Source: Cordylochernes scorpioides
Lineage: Eukaryota > Arthropoda > Arachnida > Pseudoscorpiones > Chernetidae
Assembly: GCA_030710605.1 (NCBI GenBank)
Contig: CP092880.1
Coordinates: 8,259,909-8,323,908 of the forward strand
Direction of reading: 5' to 3'
Length of the DNA: 64,000 nt
A model generated the notes under the pieces. It ran no database searches. It had not been told where the DNA came from and worked only from the letters and a program-made list of their open reading frames with translations. Below are positions 1-12,600 of the stretch, one piece after another (within the stretch, counting starts at the first letter, position 1; each line of letters opens with the position of its first letter). The position numbers and the translations under genes are program-made.

Positions 1-23
1 CAGTGTGTCAACTAAAACCTACA

Positions 24-514
24 AACACAAGGTAATAAGACCAAATCCAATTAAACAAATAAATATTGTGCGACATCTCAGTAGCAACATTGTTGCCATT
101 AATACAATATAATACACTGCGGCCTGTGATTGTAAAACGACACTTGAAGTTACACCGCATGAGTTTCTTTTCAAACGAAAAATCAAAATTTTATTTCAAG
201 GTGAAATATCGACGATTTCTAACCTTTTTTGGATTTTTCCATTCATCATTACTCTTCATAATTCATCCTTTCATACCTCATCCAAAAAGGTTAGAAATCG
301 TCGATATTTCACCTTGAAATAAAATTTTGATTTTTCGTTTGAAAAGAAACTCATGCGGTGTAACTTCAAGTGTCGTTTTACAATTGTTACCATTATCAGA
401 CAAAAGTATTATTGTCAGCGTTTAACAATACTGACATCCAAATGTCACACACAATTTATTTATTTGGATTTGATCTTGTGTTTCTATCTATAATCCAAAT
501 TGTACCTTATCACA
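24..514. mobile_element. MITE A split by a palindromic element
   Basis: The left part (24-102) starts with AACACAAGGTAATAAGACC and the right part (385-514) ends with CAAATTGTACCTTATC, the two ends of MITE A. The gap is filled by the foldback at 129-384. ATTGTTGCCATT and ATTGTTACCATT border the insertion and may be its target duplication. Confidence 0.8.
129..384. repeat. Long perfect foldback (about 105-bp arms)
   Basis: ATTGTAAAACGACACTTGAA at 129 is the reverse complement of the sequence ending at 384, and the arms match through GTTAGAAATCGTCGATATTT. The loop is about 50 bp. It is an insertion inside MITE A; no protein or known terminal repeat identifies its class. Confidence 0.85.
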
Positions 515-540
515 AGAACCTACAATAATGTTGTGTACAG

Positions 541-608
541 GAGGGTCCATGGACTTCTGCAACTCCAACTGTCCCAACAGCTGGCTCAATGACCACTACT
601 GTGATGTT
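541..608 (+). CDS. GNPTAB: GNPTAB exon: first Notch-like (LNR) module
   Basis: The acceptor is TGTGTACAG and the donor GTAAGT. With two bases carried over from the previous exon, the reading frame gives Cys residues in the pattern [17 protein letters not shown]. This is the start of a Lin-12/Notch repeat as found in the alpha subunit, which helps recognise lysosomal enzymes. The exon ends in phase 0 and the module continues in the next exon. Confidence 0.85.
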
Positions 609-3600
609 GTAAGTCACCCAAGAGTGTGCTGCCACTCAAATATCTAGATTTACCTATTTGGTTGTTCTCTCGGCAGTATCACATTTGGAGAACCCTTTGT
701 TGTTCATTGTTGTTGTTTCTTATCCTCTTGTGTAAAGATTACAAGAATTCCATGAGTCCATGCTCCTCAAGCTGTTTTATGATAAGGAACGGCCTCTTCC
801 AAAGGTCCTGTTTAAATTGTTCATTGTTGAATGTAGAAGAGCCTGTTTGTTCTAATACAGTAAAACCTCCTTGTAAAGAACACCTTATTTCAGAGCCAAA
901 GTGTCCTTTAGAGAAAGGTGTCCTCTTACTGGAAAGTTACTAAATACAAGTAAAATACTTGTAGTAAAAATGGTAATTCTGTAATTGAAAACTGTTTTTT
1001 GTAGAGAGATGTCCTCTAGAATGAGTGTTTTTTTTTTATCATTATTATTATTATCCCTAGTACATGTGGTACAGGCCATGATAATCATGGTGGGTAGAAG
1101 TGGGCTACTGCTTTTACTGTAAGTGCACCACATGTCTACATATTTGAAGAGCAGTTCAACTTTGCACTTACAAATGTGCCAGAGACCTGTTTGGTTACTT
1201 GCACTCGCTGGTGGGGTTGGACTTTTGCAAGAATCAGGGGCCATTGGAGCATTTTTTGTTTTATTTAGAAAAAAGTGCTCAATGTGGGATTTGATCCCGG
1301 GTAGTAGCGGTCAAAAACCAATGGTTTAGATCATCCTTCCACCGACCCCCTAGCATTTCATGGAGTATGTTTTACTCTATTTTAACCCAAATTCCGGATG
1401 AAAAAGGAGTAGGGGGAGCAGTAACAAGCTCACTAAAAAACCTGGGTTCAGCTGGCCTGGCTAATAGTACCCTGTAAGGGCTCCTGATCCAGGGATACAG
1501 GATGAGCAGCATTTGTACTCCATGTTAGGAGCAGCTGCACATGGTGTCTGTTCATGTCAGAGGCGGCCATTTCTTTTGGGGCTAAGTCGGCCTGCCACTG
1601 AGTAGTTCTCCCAGTCTTAATGACAAAGGCATTCTACTTCACCCAATCATGATGGTTGTCAAACAGACACCATCAAGGGTCACAACTTGATATCCTAATA
1701 TGATTGAGTGGAGATAAGGAAGAAGAAGAAGACCTAAGTTCAAATAGCCAGTCAAAACTCTTCTTTTTATTGAAAGTTGGTACACTCACCAGGAAAGGTT
1801 CTGCTATGTCTGGTGAAACCCTGGGAATGTTCAATACTGATAGACTAGCCAAACCCTTCTAAAAAACTTTTCTTCTCATTGTTGTAATGTCTCACAAAAT
1901 AGCTTTCATTTGAAAAACAAAAAAGTAGCATGAGAGGTGTCCTCTTACCAGAGAGTTACTAAATAGTAAAAATAGTAATTTTGAAAATGAAAACTGTAGA
2001 ATGACATTTGACAATTTTACCGCAAATGTTTCTTTTGAATGAAAAATCGTAATTTATTTTAAGGAGAAATAACATCTATTTCTATCTTTAGGGATGAAGG
2101 ATGAATTGTGAATCCATTCCCATCCTTGGACACTTTTATTTTTCCGTTTATCATTACTCTTCACAATTCATCCTTTCATACTTCATCCCTAAGGATAGAA
2201 ATAGTCGTTATTTCTCCTTAAAATAAATTACGATTTTTTGTTCAAAAGAAACATTTGTGGTAAAATTGTCAAATATTGTTCTACAATCATCATATTAATT
2301 AATTAAAAGACATATTTTGGATCTAAAATAAAACAAACATTTTATTTAATTATTAATTTATTTGTTTTATTTTAGATCCAAAATATGCCTTTTAATTAAT
2401 AATTTCATATGGATTGCTCAATATTAAAGAAATCATTATATTGTATTATAAACCCAAACGGGGCTCTGGCATTTGTAAGTGCAAAGTCGACCTGCTTTTC
2501 ACATGTGTAGACATGTGGTGCGCTTACAGTAAAAAGCAGTCGCCTACTACCCACCATGATTATCATGGCCTGTACCACGTGTACTAGGGATAAGCAAAAA
2601 ATAAAATAAATAAATAAATGAAAACTATTTTATAGAGAAGTGTCCTCTAGTGTGAGTGTCCTCTTATGGAGGTTGTTCTACTGTAGTTTGAATCTACTAA
2701 GGAGATTGTGTCCAGAGCTGCAACACCCTGGAGTGTGCCTTTGACGTGGGGGACTGCGGTGTAGACAACTACCCTCATCTACCCCACTGGGATCTACTGC
2801 CCAACACTACCAACTACCTCATTCCTCCTGGTGAGTAGGCTCTACACATCTTCTTCTTATTTCTTATCTCCACTCAATCATATTAGGGTATCAAGTTGTG
2901 ACCCTTGATGGTATTTGACAACCATCATGACTGGGTGAAGTAGAATGTGTCTGCCTTTGTCATTAAGACTGGGAGCACTATTCAGTGGCAGGCCGACTTA
3001 TCTCAAAAGCCTCTGACATGAGGAAGACGCCATGGACAGCCGCTCCTAACATGGAGTACAAACGCTGCTCATCCTGTATCCCTGGATCAGGAGCACTTAC
3101 AGGGTACTATCAGCTGGGCCAGCTGAACCCAGGTTTTTTAGTGAGCTTGTTACTGCTCCCCCTCCTCCTTTTTCATCCGGGCTTGGGACCAGCAAAGGCG
3201 GAGTTTCTACACATCCAAATTGATGTAGTTACTCAGGGATTGAATTTGGTCCACTCTGAATCTTTCATCTACACTTCCAAATTTTACCCTCATTCTTGTC
3301 ACCGAAACATCGGAAATTAAATAAATTATTGGTTGATGAAGCTATATTTTTTCCAAACATATTTTTGTTTGCATTAGAGGGTCATCAATTCTGAGAAATT
3401 TAAACTATTTTTGACATTAAATTTAATTGCCATCTATCGTTAAAATTTTACACAAATAAATTTACTGGCAATGCGTTTCTTTTAAATATCATCAAATATT
3501 ATCTCTACAGACCTTACTGCACAGGACCTTTGGGAGAGGCCGCTGCTCATCATAAAACAGCTCGAGGAGCATGAACTCATGGAATTCGTGTAATCTTTAC

Positions 3601-6600
3601 ACAAGGGGATAAGAAACAACAACAACAACAGACCTTTCTGCAATGATATGAGTTATTGAATAAGAGGGCTTGGGCTCGATTCCCGCATTGGACACTTTTT
3701 TTCTGTTTAAAGAGCCAAGCCCTCTCATTCAATAACTCATATCATTGCAGTAAGGTCTGTAGAGATAATATTTGATGATATTTAAAAGAAACGTATTACC
3801 AGTAAATTTATTTGTGTAAAATATTTTTGACATGTATAAAACCACTGGAAGAATTCACTACTGATGAGTCAGACCCTCCCATTATTTTATCATTACAATA
3901 AAGGCAGTAGAAAATTGATTTATTTTAAAAAAGAATCATATGCCTCAAAAATAGGTCAAATTGCATATATACACAAGGTAATAAGACCAAATCCAAATAA
4001 ATAAATAGTGTGTGACGTTTCGGTAACAACGCTGTTACCATCTTCAGACAACAAATAAATTCGATTTGATCTTATTACCTTTTATTTCTAATCTATAATC
4101 TAAATTGTACCATATCAACTCCAAATAGGTCAATTATATGTGATGTTTCTGTAACAGAATTTGTTACCATCTTCAGACAAAAATAGTCACTGGCCTTGGG
4201 CAGGGGTTGGCAAACTGTGACTTGTGAGTCACATGCGGCTCTTTGGATGTGAAGCTACGGCTCTTTATATAGTTCCATACATAAATATTTGCGAGTACTA
4301 TGGTAACAATGCTATTACCGAAACGTCACACACTATTTATTTATTTGGATTTATCTTATTATCTTGTGTTTATAATCTACTAGACAGGTGACCCGGGCTT
4401 CGCCCCGGGATTGACCCGTGTGCATATCTACCCGAGTGATATATATTTAGATAAGATTTTTTTAATAATTGTTTGTTATTAGCATTATTTATTTGTTTGC
4501 ATCAGCATAATTTAATCTAATCTTTGATAGAGGGCGCTGTTCGTAAGCTAAGTAGAATAATTTGAATATGTAGTTTTAATAATTGATTTATATATTTTTT
4601 AAAATAGCCTATCGTCTTCCCTGTATTTTTTTACCTATGTATGAAAATTTTGGTTTGAATTAGTGAACTACTGCGAATTTGTATACTGGACATACAAATA
4701 AACAAACATACAAACCAACAAACATACAAACATTGATTTTTATATATATAGATATTCCAAATTGTGCCTTATCATTAAATTTTTCATATGTTTCTCTGTT
4801 ATGACAGATGCTCCTGGGATGTACTTCAACCTCAGCACCCTCCTGTCCAGTGAAGTGGCAATCAGTAAGGGGAAGTTTGATGGTGGCCATCCCGCAGTCC
4901 GTACCATGGCTCTCAACCTGAAACTCCAGGTCCTCACTGTGCTCCTACGGCCTGGTCAACTGGTCTCCCACCCTCTCCATTTCACCCTACTCCTCAAGAC
5001 AGGACCACACCAGAATGAGGTCAACTACACACCATTGTTCTCTTTGTATCCTCTTCCCTTTATTATACCAACAAGTTTGTTTGTTTTAACATTGTGAGAA
5101 ATATTCTTTCTACGAATTTACCATTTAGAATGTTAGACACAAGGTAATAAGACCAAATCCTAATAAATAAATAGTGTGTGACGTTTCGGTAACAGCATTG
5201 TTACCATCTTCAGACAAAAGTACTGAATGAGAAATTTTACCACAGTAATAAGACCAAATCCAAATAAATAAATAGTGTGTGACGTTTCGGTAACAGCATT
5301 GTTACCATCTTCAGACAAAAGTACTGAATGAGAAATTTTACCACAGTAATAAGACCAAATCCAAATAAATAAATAGTGTGTGACGTTTCGGTAACAGCGT
5401 TGTTACCATCTTCAGACAAAAGTACTGAATGAGAAATTTTACCACTATTCTACCACCGAAACGTCACACACTATTTATTTATTTGGATTTGGTCTTATTA
5501 CCTTGTGTTTATAATCTATAATCTGAATTGTGCCTTATCAGAATGTTAGACACTTTCATTGTATTGAATTAGTTAATATCAAAACTTCTTTTTCTTTTTC
5601 AAAATCATTCAAAGCTAATTTCTATTAATACTAAATGATAACTGCAAAAATATTGAGAGGACCTTATACATATAGAGTTAAACCTGTCTATAGCGCCCCC
5701 TCTTGGGACTCACCAAAATAGGATGCTATAGAGAGGGGATGCTATAGATAGGTCACTTTTAATGTAAATCGCATCGTACTACGTATTTAAAATCGGGTCC
5801 TATAGAGAGGGAGGCGCTATTTAGAGGAGGCGTTATAGACAGGTTTAACTGTATATATATATATGCTGTAATATTTCAATATATACTTGATATCCATATG
5901 TAATATAGTTATAGTGTAACAGTCAAAATTGTAGACACAATCTATTTTTTCATTTTGGCCATCATGTAACACAAAATGGAATAATAAAGTTAGATTGAGA
6001 GACAGCCGGCACCCAGACAGAAGAAAGGTCTCACAGTCGGTCCAAAAAACATAGATTACCAACAGTTCCTACCTGGCTCTGAAATAGATCAGACGCTCTT
6101 CGACCGCGCCTTGCTCCCTCTCTCTCTCTCTCTCTCTCTGAGGTTGACATCCAACTTGCCTCGTTCTTTTGAGCGATCCCATTCACACCTGAACCCACTC
6201 TGATCATTGTGACCACCACAACTGCATCAACCTGCCTACCATGACAATCAGGAGACAACCAAATTTACCACACTACAGTCAGTTGACCGGATAAACTCAT
6301 CACAACATATATATGTACAGTTAAACCTGTCTATAGTGCCTCCTCTTGGGACTCACCAAAATATGGTGTTATAGAGAGGGGGTGCTATAGACAGGTCACT
6401 TTTAATGTAAATCGCATCGTACTACATATTTAAAATTGGGTATTATAGAGAGGGAGGTGCTATTTAGAGGGGGTGCTATAGACAGGTTCAACTGTATATA
6501 TAAATAATTATTAATAAGAGAACATCCTTTATATTAAATTTGCCTTTGATAATTGTAAAATATTTTACAAATATCTTTATTTTGAGCTTAGCCTTCATTT

Positions 6601-9600
6601 TAAAGGGCAAAATAATGACCATGAATAGCAACATCCAACCACGTGGCAGTAACCAGGGAACTGTTGCAGACTGACCTGGAGTTTGTCCTGGCAGCCAATT
6701 CTCCTCCACTCCAGCCAACTCCCCACTCTAACAAGTATGTCCTGTAATTCCTCTCAGATAGTCCTGTACTTCCCTCAGATAGTGCCCACACAAAACGTCA
6801 CACACTATATATTTATTTGGATTTGGTCTTTTTACCTTGTTTTTCTAATCTATAAAATCGTATACCTAATCATAAATTCATCAAATAAAATAATTCTGAA
6901 TACTTTTTCCCCAATAAGTGCTGACACTTCAATTGGTTTCCTTGCCTTTTTCTTTTTCTTTATTTTCTGTGCCTACAAGGCAATAAGACCAAATCCAAAT
7001 AAATTAATAGTGTGTGACATTTTGCTAACAGCATTGTTCATGAGAGGACACTCGTGTTAGAGGACACCTCTCTACAAAGGACAGTTTTCATTTGCAAAAT
7101 TACCATTTTTACTATTTAGTAGCTCTCCGGTAAGAGGACACCTCTCCGTAAAGGATACTTTGGCTCCGCAGTTAGGTGTTGTCCTTTACAGAGAGGTTCT
7201 AATGTATATCATAATACAAAGCAATAATGTGCCTATCTAAATATAACAAATGAAAACATTAAGACGTGAATGTTTCTTTTCACAAATAAATCAAATTATT
7301 ACTGTCTTCTTCTTCTTTCTTATCTCCACTCAATCATATTAGGGTATCAAGTTGTGACCCTTGATGGTGTCTGTTTGACAACCATCATGACTGGGTGAAG
7401 TAGAATGCATCTGCCTTTGTCATTAAGACTGGGAACACTACACAGTGGCAGGCCGACTTAGCTCCAAAAGAAATGGCCGCCTCTGACATGAGGAACAGAC
7501 GCCATGTGCAGCCGCTCCTAACATAGAGTACAAACGCTGCTCATCCTGTATCCCTGGATTAGGAGCCCTTACAGGGTACTATCAGCTGGGCCAGCTGAAC
7601 CCAGGTTTTTTAGTGAGCTTGTTACTGCTCCCCCTCCTCCTTTTTCATCCGGGCTTGGGACTGGCAAAGGCGGAGTTATTACTGTCTTTATTGCGATGAA
7701 AATATATTGTGAGGGCTTGGCTCATCAGTGGTGAACCTTTCCAGCGGTTTCACCAATTTAATCTACCAGACCACTTTTTCAGTGCAACAATACTGTATTG
7801 GATCATTCTGCTTATATATTCTACACTGAAGGGTGGGATCTTAGAAATGGTATTTAAGCAAACTATGGACATGAGCTCTTAGGACAGTTTGAATTACATA
7901 TAAATATTTGCATCGAGCAATGCTCTTCCTCAAACAATAAGGCCCGTTAGACATAAATATTACAAATACAGTAGAACCTCTCTGTAAAGGATACCTAGTT
8001 GCAGAGCCAAAGTGTCCTTTAGGAGAGATGTCCTCTTACCGGAGAGTTTCTAAATAGTAAAAATGGTAATTTTGGGGATGAAAACTGTCCTTTGTAGAGA
8101 GGTGTCCTCTTCTTCTTCTTTCTTATCTCCACTCAATCACACTAAGGTATCAAGCTTGTAAAGTTTGACTCTTTTGATGGTGTCTGTCGGGGATGAGTAG
8201 AGCACATCAATGGATGAGTCAATACAGTCAATAATGTGTTTTGGGGTTGCAGGTTGACACTTAGTACATAGTGGGAAAACCATGCAACCATTCTGGAAAG
8301 TCATTGTCAGTAGATGACCAGACTTAAATCTGGAAATCAAAGACTGTTGATCTCTTGGGAGGACAGAACCGGTGCTTGTCCCTCCTGCTCTGTACCAGTC
8401 ATGTGCAGCATTAGAGAGAGGTATCCTCTTACAAGAGAGTTTCTAAATAGTAAAAATGGTATTTTTGGCAATAAAAACTGTCATATATAAAGAGGTGTCA
8501 TCTAGCGTGAGTGTCCTCTCATGGAGGTTCTACTGTATTATCTGTGCCATACATGCTGACCAGATGAACCAATGTGTGACAGCAGAACAACTATGAACTC
8601 CATGGAAGCTGACATTAAGAACCTAAACCTCTCCCTTTCTGACCTGCCTATGGATAAAAGAGTGAAGATCATGAGCCTCTACCTCAACCAAGGTCTATCT
8701 ACACACACTACCATCCTGATAAGGCACAATTTGGATTATAGATTATAAACTCAAGGTAATAAGACCAAATCCAAATAAATAAATAATGCATGATGTTTCG
8801 GTAACAGCGTTTTTACCATCTTCAGACAAAAGTACTCTTCTTCTTCTTTCTTATCTCCACCCAATCATATTAGGGTGTCAAGCTTGTAAAGTTGTCAACC
8901 ATCATGATTGGGTGAAGTAGAATGCGTCTGCCTTTATCATTAAGACTGGGAGCACTACTCAATGGCAGGCCGACTTAGCTCCAAAAGAAATGGTCGCCTC
9001 TGACATGAGGAACAGATGCCATGTGCAGCCGCTCCTAACATGGAGTACAAACTCTGCTCATCCTGTATCCCTGGATCAGGAGCCATTACAGGGTACTATC
9101 AGCCGGGCCAGCTGAACCCAGGTTTTTTAGCGAGCTTGTTACTGCTCCCCCTCCTCCTTTTTCATCCAGGCTTGGGACCGACAAAGGCGGAGTTACAAAA
9201 GTACTGAATGCACTCAGTACTTTACAAACATTCAGTACTTTTGTCTGAAGATGGTAACTACGCTGTTACCGAAATGTCACACACTATTTATTTATTTGGA
9301 TTTGGTCTTATTACCTTGTGTTTACACTACCATCCTGTTTACCTACATTTCATGATTTTTTTTATAATTTTTTATTTTTTAATATTTTCTACCAAAACCT
9401 CATATTTTTCTACTAGAGAATTTAATCCTTAAAGCTATTTCAATAATAATTAAAACCTAAAAATGTGTCGAAATAATGAAATTGAACTAGTCTTTTAAAT
9501 ATCTCTGCAATGATAAAATAATGGTAGAGCCTGGATCATCAGTGGTGAACCCTCCCAGTGTTTTCGCCAGTTTAATCTACCATACCGCTGTTATATTGTA

Positions 9601-12600
9601 TTTGTCTGTTTTCTTTTTATACCAATACTGAAGCTAAACTCTTGGATTTTGACACATATGATTTTTTTTATGAAGAAATACAGTTAAACCTGTCTATAGT
9701 GCCCCCTCTAAATAGCGCCTTCCTCTCTATAGCGCCCGATTTTAAACATTAAAATGTAAACAATTTACATTAAAAGTGACCTGTCTATAGCACCCCCTCT
9801 CTCGGGGGGTCGGTGGAAGGCTGGTTAAACCGTTTGGTTTACGACCACTACGACCCAGGTTCGATCCCCGCATTGGACACTTTTTTATGTTTAAAAAAAA
9901 AAATGCTCCAATGGCCCCCCCGATTCTTGCAAAAGTCCAACCCCACCAGCGAGTGCAAGTAACCAAACGGGGCTCTGGCACATTTGTAAGTGCAAAGTCG
10001 AACTGCTTTCACATGTGTAGACATGTGGTGCGCTTACAGTAAAAAAAGAAGTCGCTAACTACCCACCATGATTATCATGGCCTGTTCCACGTGTACTAGG
10101 GATAAGCAAAAAAAAACTATAGACAGGTTTAACTGTATAACATTTTTTCTCAGAATTTTAAATCTAACCAATGTAGTTTTTCAGATCAGGATTCCGATGC
10201 CATGGCTCTCAAGATGGTGGAAGTACTACAAGACATGGACTACCACAACGCTATTGTCTCATTGGTTAGTATGCTCTTATTGTGTTAGAAATATTACACA
10301 GAGTGTGGCTTGAGAGATAATTATAAAAATCTAGTTTCAAGTTCCTAATCAATAATCTGTCCCTTGGTTTACTGGTTGCTTGGTGTTTCAGACCACTATC
10401 AAAACCACACCCAGACATACCCAAGTGAAGCTTGGTCGACGTCATCTAATGGACACTTTTGGAGACTCTCTGCGCCATGTCAACAGACTCTATGACCTCA
10501 GTTTTGGACTGGAGGCGCGCAAGGTTCCAGCTCACATTGCACATCTGGTGGATGTGAAGATCCAACAGCGGCTACAGAGCAGGTCTGTGAGTGGTTGAAC
10601 ATCTCTCTGGCCTCAGTCTTGCTACTGAGAACATTACACTATATGCTGGGGGTTGGTGGAAGGATGGTCTAAACTTTTATATTATGATATGTACCAGCAT
10701 GCCATCTTATGTCCATAGTTCATCTAAAATATCCATTCCAAGAGTCTAGCCACAGTATCACTATAAAAGGAAGATCGAAAAATGCAATAGAACAGCGGTA
10801 TGGTAGATTAAACTGGCAAAACTGCTGGGAGGGTTCACTACTGATGAGCCAGGCCCTCCCATTAATTTTTCCATTGCAGTAAGGGCAGTAGAAATTGTTT
10901 AATTTCAAAAAGAATCTTACACATCTAAAATAATTTCGAGTTTTCATAGTCTAAACTGTTGGTTTTCGACCGCTACGACCCGGGATCAAATCTCATATTG
11001 GGCACTTTTTTCTAATATAAAAAAATAATGCTCCAATGACCCCCGATTCTTGCAAAATTTCAACCCCACCAGAGAGTGCTAGTAATCAAACGGAGCTCTG
11101 GCTCATTTGTAAGTGCAAAATCTAACTGCTTTTCACGTGTGTAGACATGTGGTACACTTACAGTAAAAGCAGTCACTAACTACCCACCATGATTATCATG
11201 GTCTGTACCACGTGTATTAGAGATTCCTATAGATGTTGCAAACCATCACCCAACTCTCAGTTACATGATCAAAGGAGATGTTTTTTCTTAATTACACAAT
11301 TTATAAGCAGATATGAGCAACAAATCAAGCTTTATTTTATCGTTAGGGCTCATTTCCAGAGTAGGAGGACTTTTATTATGAGCATGCTGAAATTTCTTGC
11401 TAAGGTTTATCATCAACCCTTTTCTCTTTTCAAGGAAAACTTTTTATGTAAGGCCTACTTGTAGTCAAATTATGAATGCTCACTCTCTCTGTGTATTTTG
11501 ATCATTAATAATTTGTCTACAAGTCTGCCTTATAGATATAGTTTTCCTTTAAAAGGGCAATAGCAGGTCACTGATATGTTGAAATAAAGTATAATAAAAA
11601 GGTTAAAGAAGTTGAAATGTTCTGTAACCTTACAGGATCAGACGACAGCAGGGGGATGTGTCCAGGTTCCCTGGAGAGTTTGACACCACCTCCTCCCACA
11701 AGATCCGGACTGGAGGAGACATGCAGTTTGCCTTCTCCAACTTCTACTTCCTGATGGATGAGAAGAGAAATGTGACCTTGGAGGAGATCTTCACCAAGTT
11801 TGACATGGATCAGTCCGGGTGGGTGTTTGCTTGCTTCCAATCATCTTCTTCCTCTCTCAGTACTTCTACTGATTGTGGGACACAGGGTCTCTCCATATCT
11901 CCCTCCTTCAATGCTTTCCTCTACTGAGGGTGGTCCACATGGTCTCTCCATATCTCCCTCCTTCAATGTCTTCCTCTACTGAGGGTGGGCCACATGGTCT
12001 CTCCATATCTCCCTCCTTCAATGTCTTCCTCTACTGAGGGTGGGCCACATGGTCTCTCCATATCTCCCTCCTTCAGTGCCTTCCTCTACTGAGGGTGGGC
12101 CACATGGTCTCTCCATATCTCCCTCCTTCAATGTCTTCCTCTACTGAGGGTGGGCCACATGGTCCCTCCATATCTCCCTCCTTCAGTGTCTTCCTCTACT
12201 GAGGGTGGGCCACATGGTCTCTCCATATCTCCCTCCTTCAATGTCTTCCTCTACTGAGGGTGGGCCACATGGTCTCTCCATATCTCCCTCCTTCAATGTC
12301 TTCCTCTACTGAGGGTGGGCCACATGGTCTCTCCATATCTCCCTCCTTCAATGTCTTCCTCTACTGAGGGTGGGCCACATGGTCTCTCCATATCTCCCTC
12401 CTTCAATGTCTTCCTCTACTGAGGGTGGGCCACATGGTCTCTCCATATCTCCCTCCTTCAATGTCTTCCTCTACTGAGGGTGGGCCACATGGTCTCTCCA
12501 TATCTCCCTCCTTCAATGTCTTCCTCTACTGAGGGTGGGCCACATGGTCTCTCCATATCTCCCTCCTTCAATGTCTTCCTCTACTGAGGGTGGGCCACAT

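Larger units (their letters stand above)
1931..2693. mobile_element. MITE E torn apart by three later insertions
   Basis: MITE E sequence at 1931-1993 (GTCCTCTTACCAGAGAGTTA) resumes at 2620-2693 and ends GTTCTACTGTA. Between lie a foldback (1994-2290), a second foldback (2295-2405) and a SINE (2455-2619). Confidence 0.75.

Noticed and set aside
5980-6300. An additional GNPTAB exon
   Set aside because: Composition is suggestive, but no frame with splice sites fits, and the flanking exons already join in phase without it.
9804-9880. A functional tRNA gene
   Set aside because: A- and B-boxes are present, but the sequence is the head of a multicopy SINE and does not fold into a proper cloverleaf with anticodon arm.
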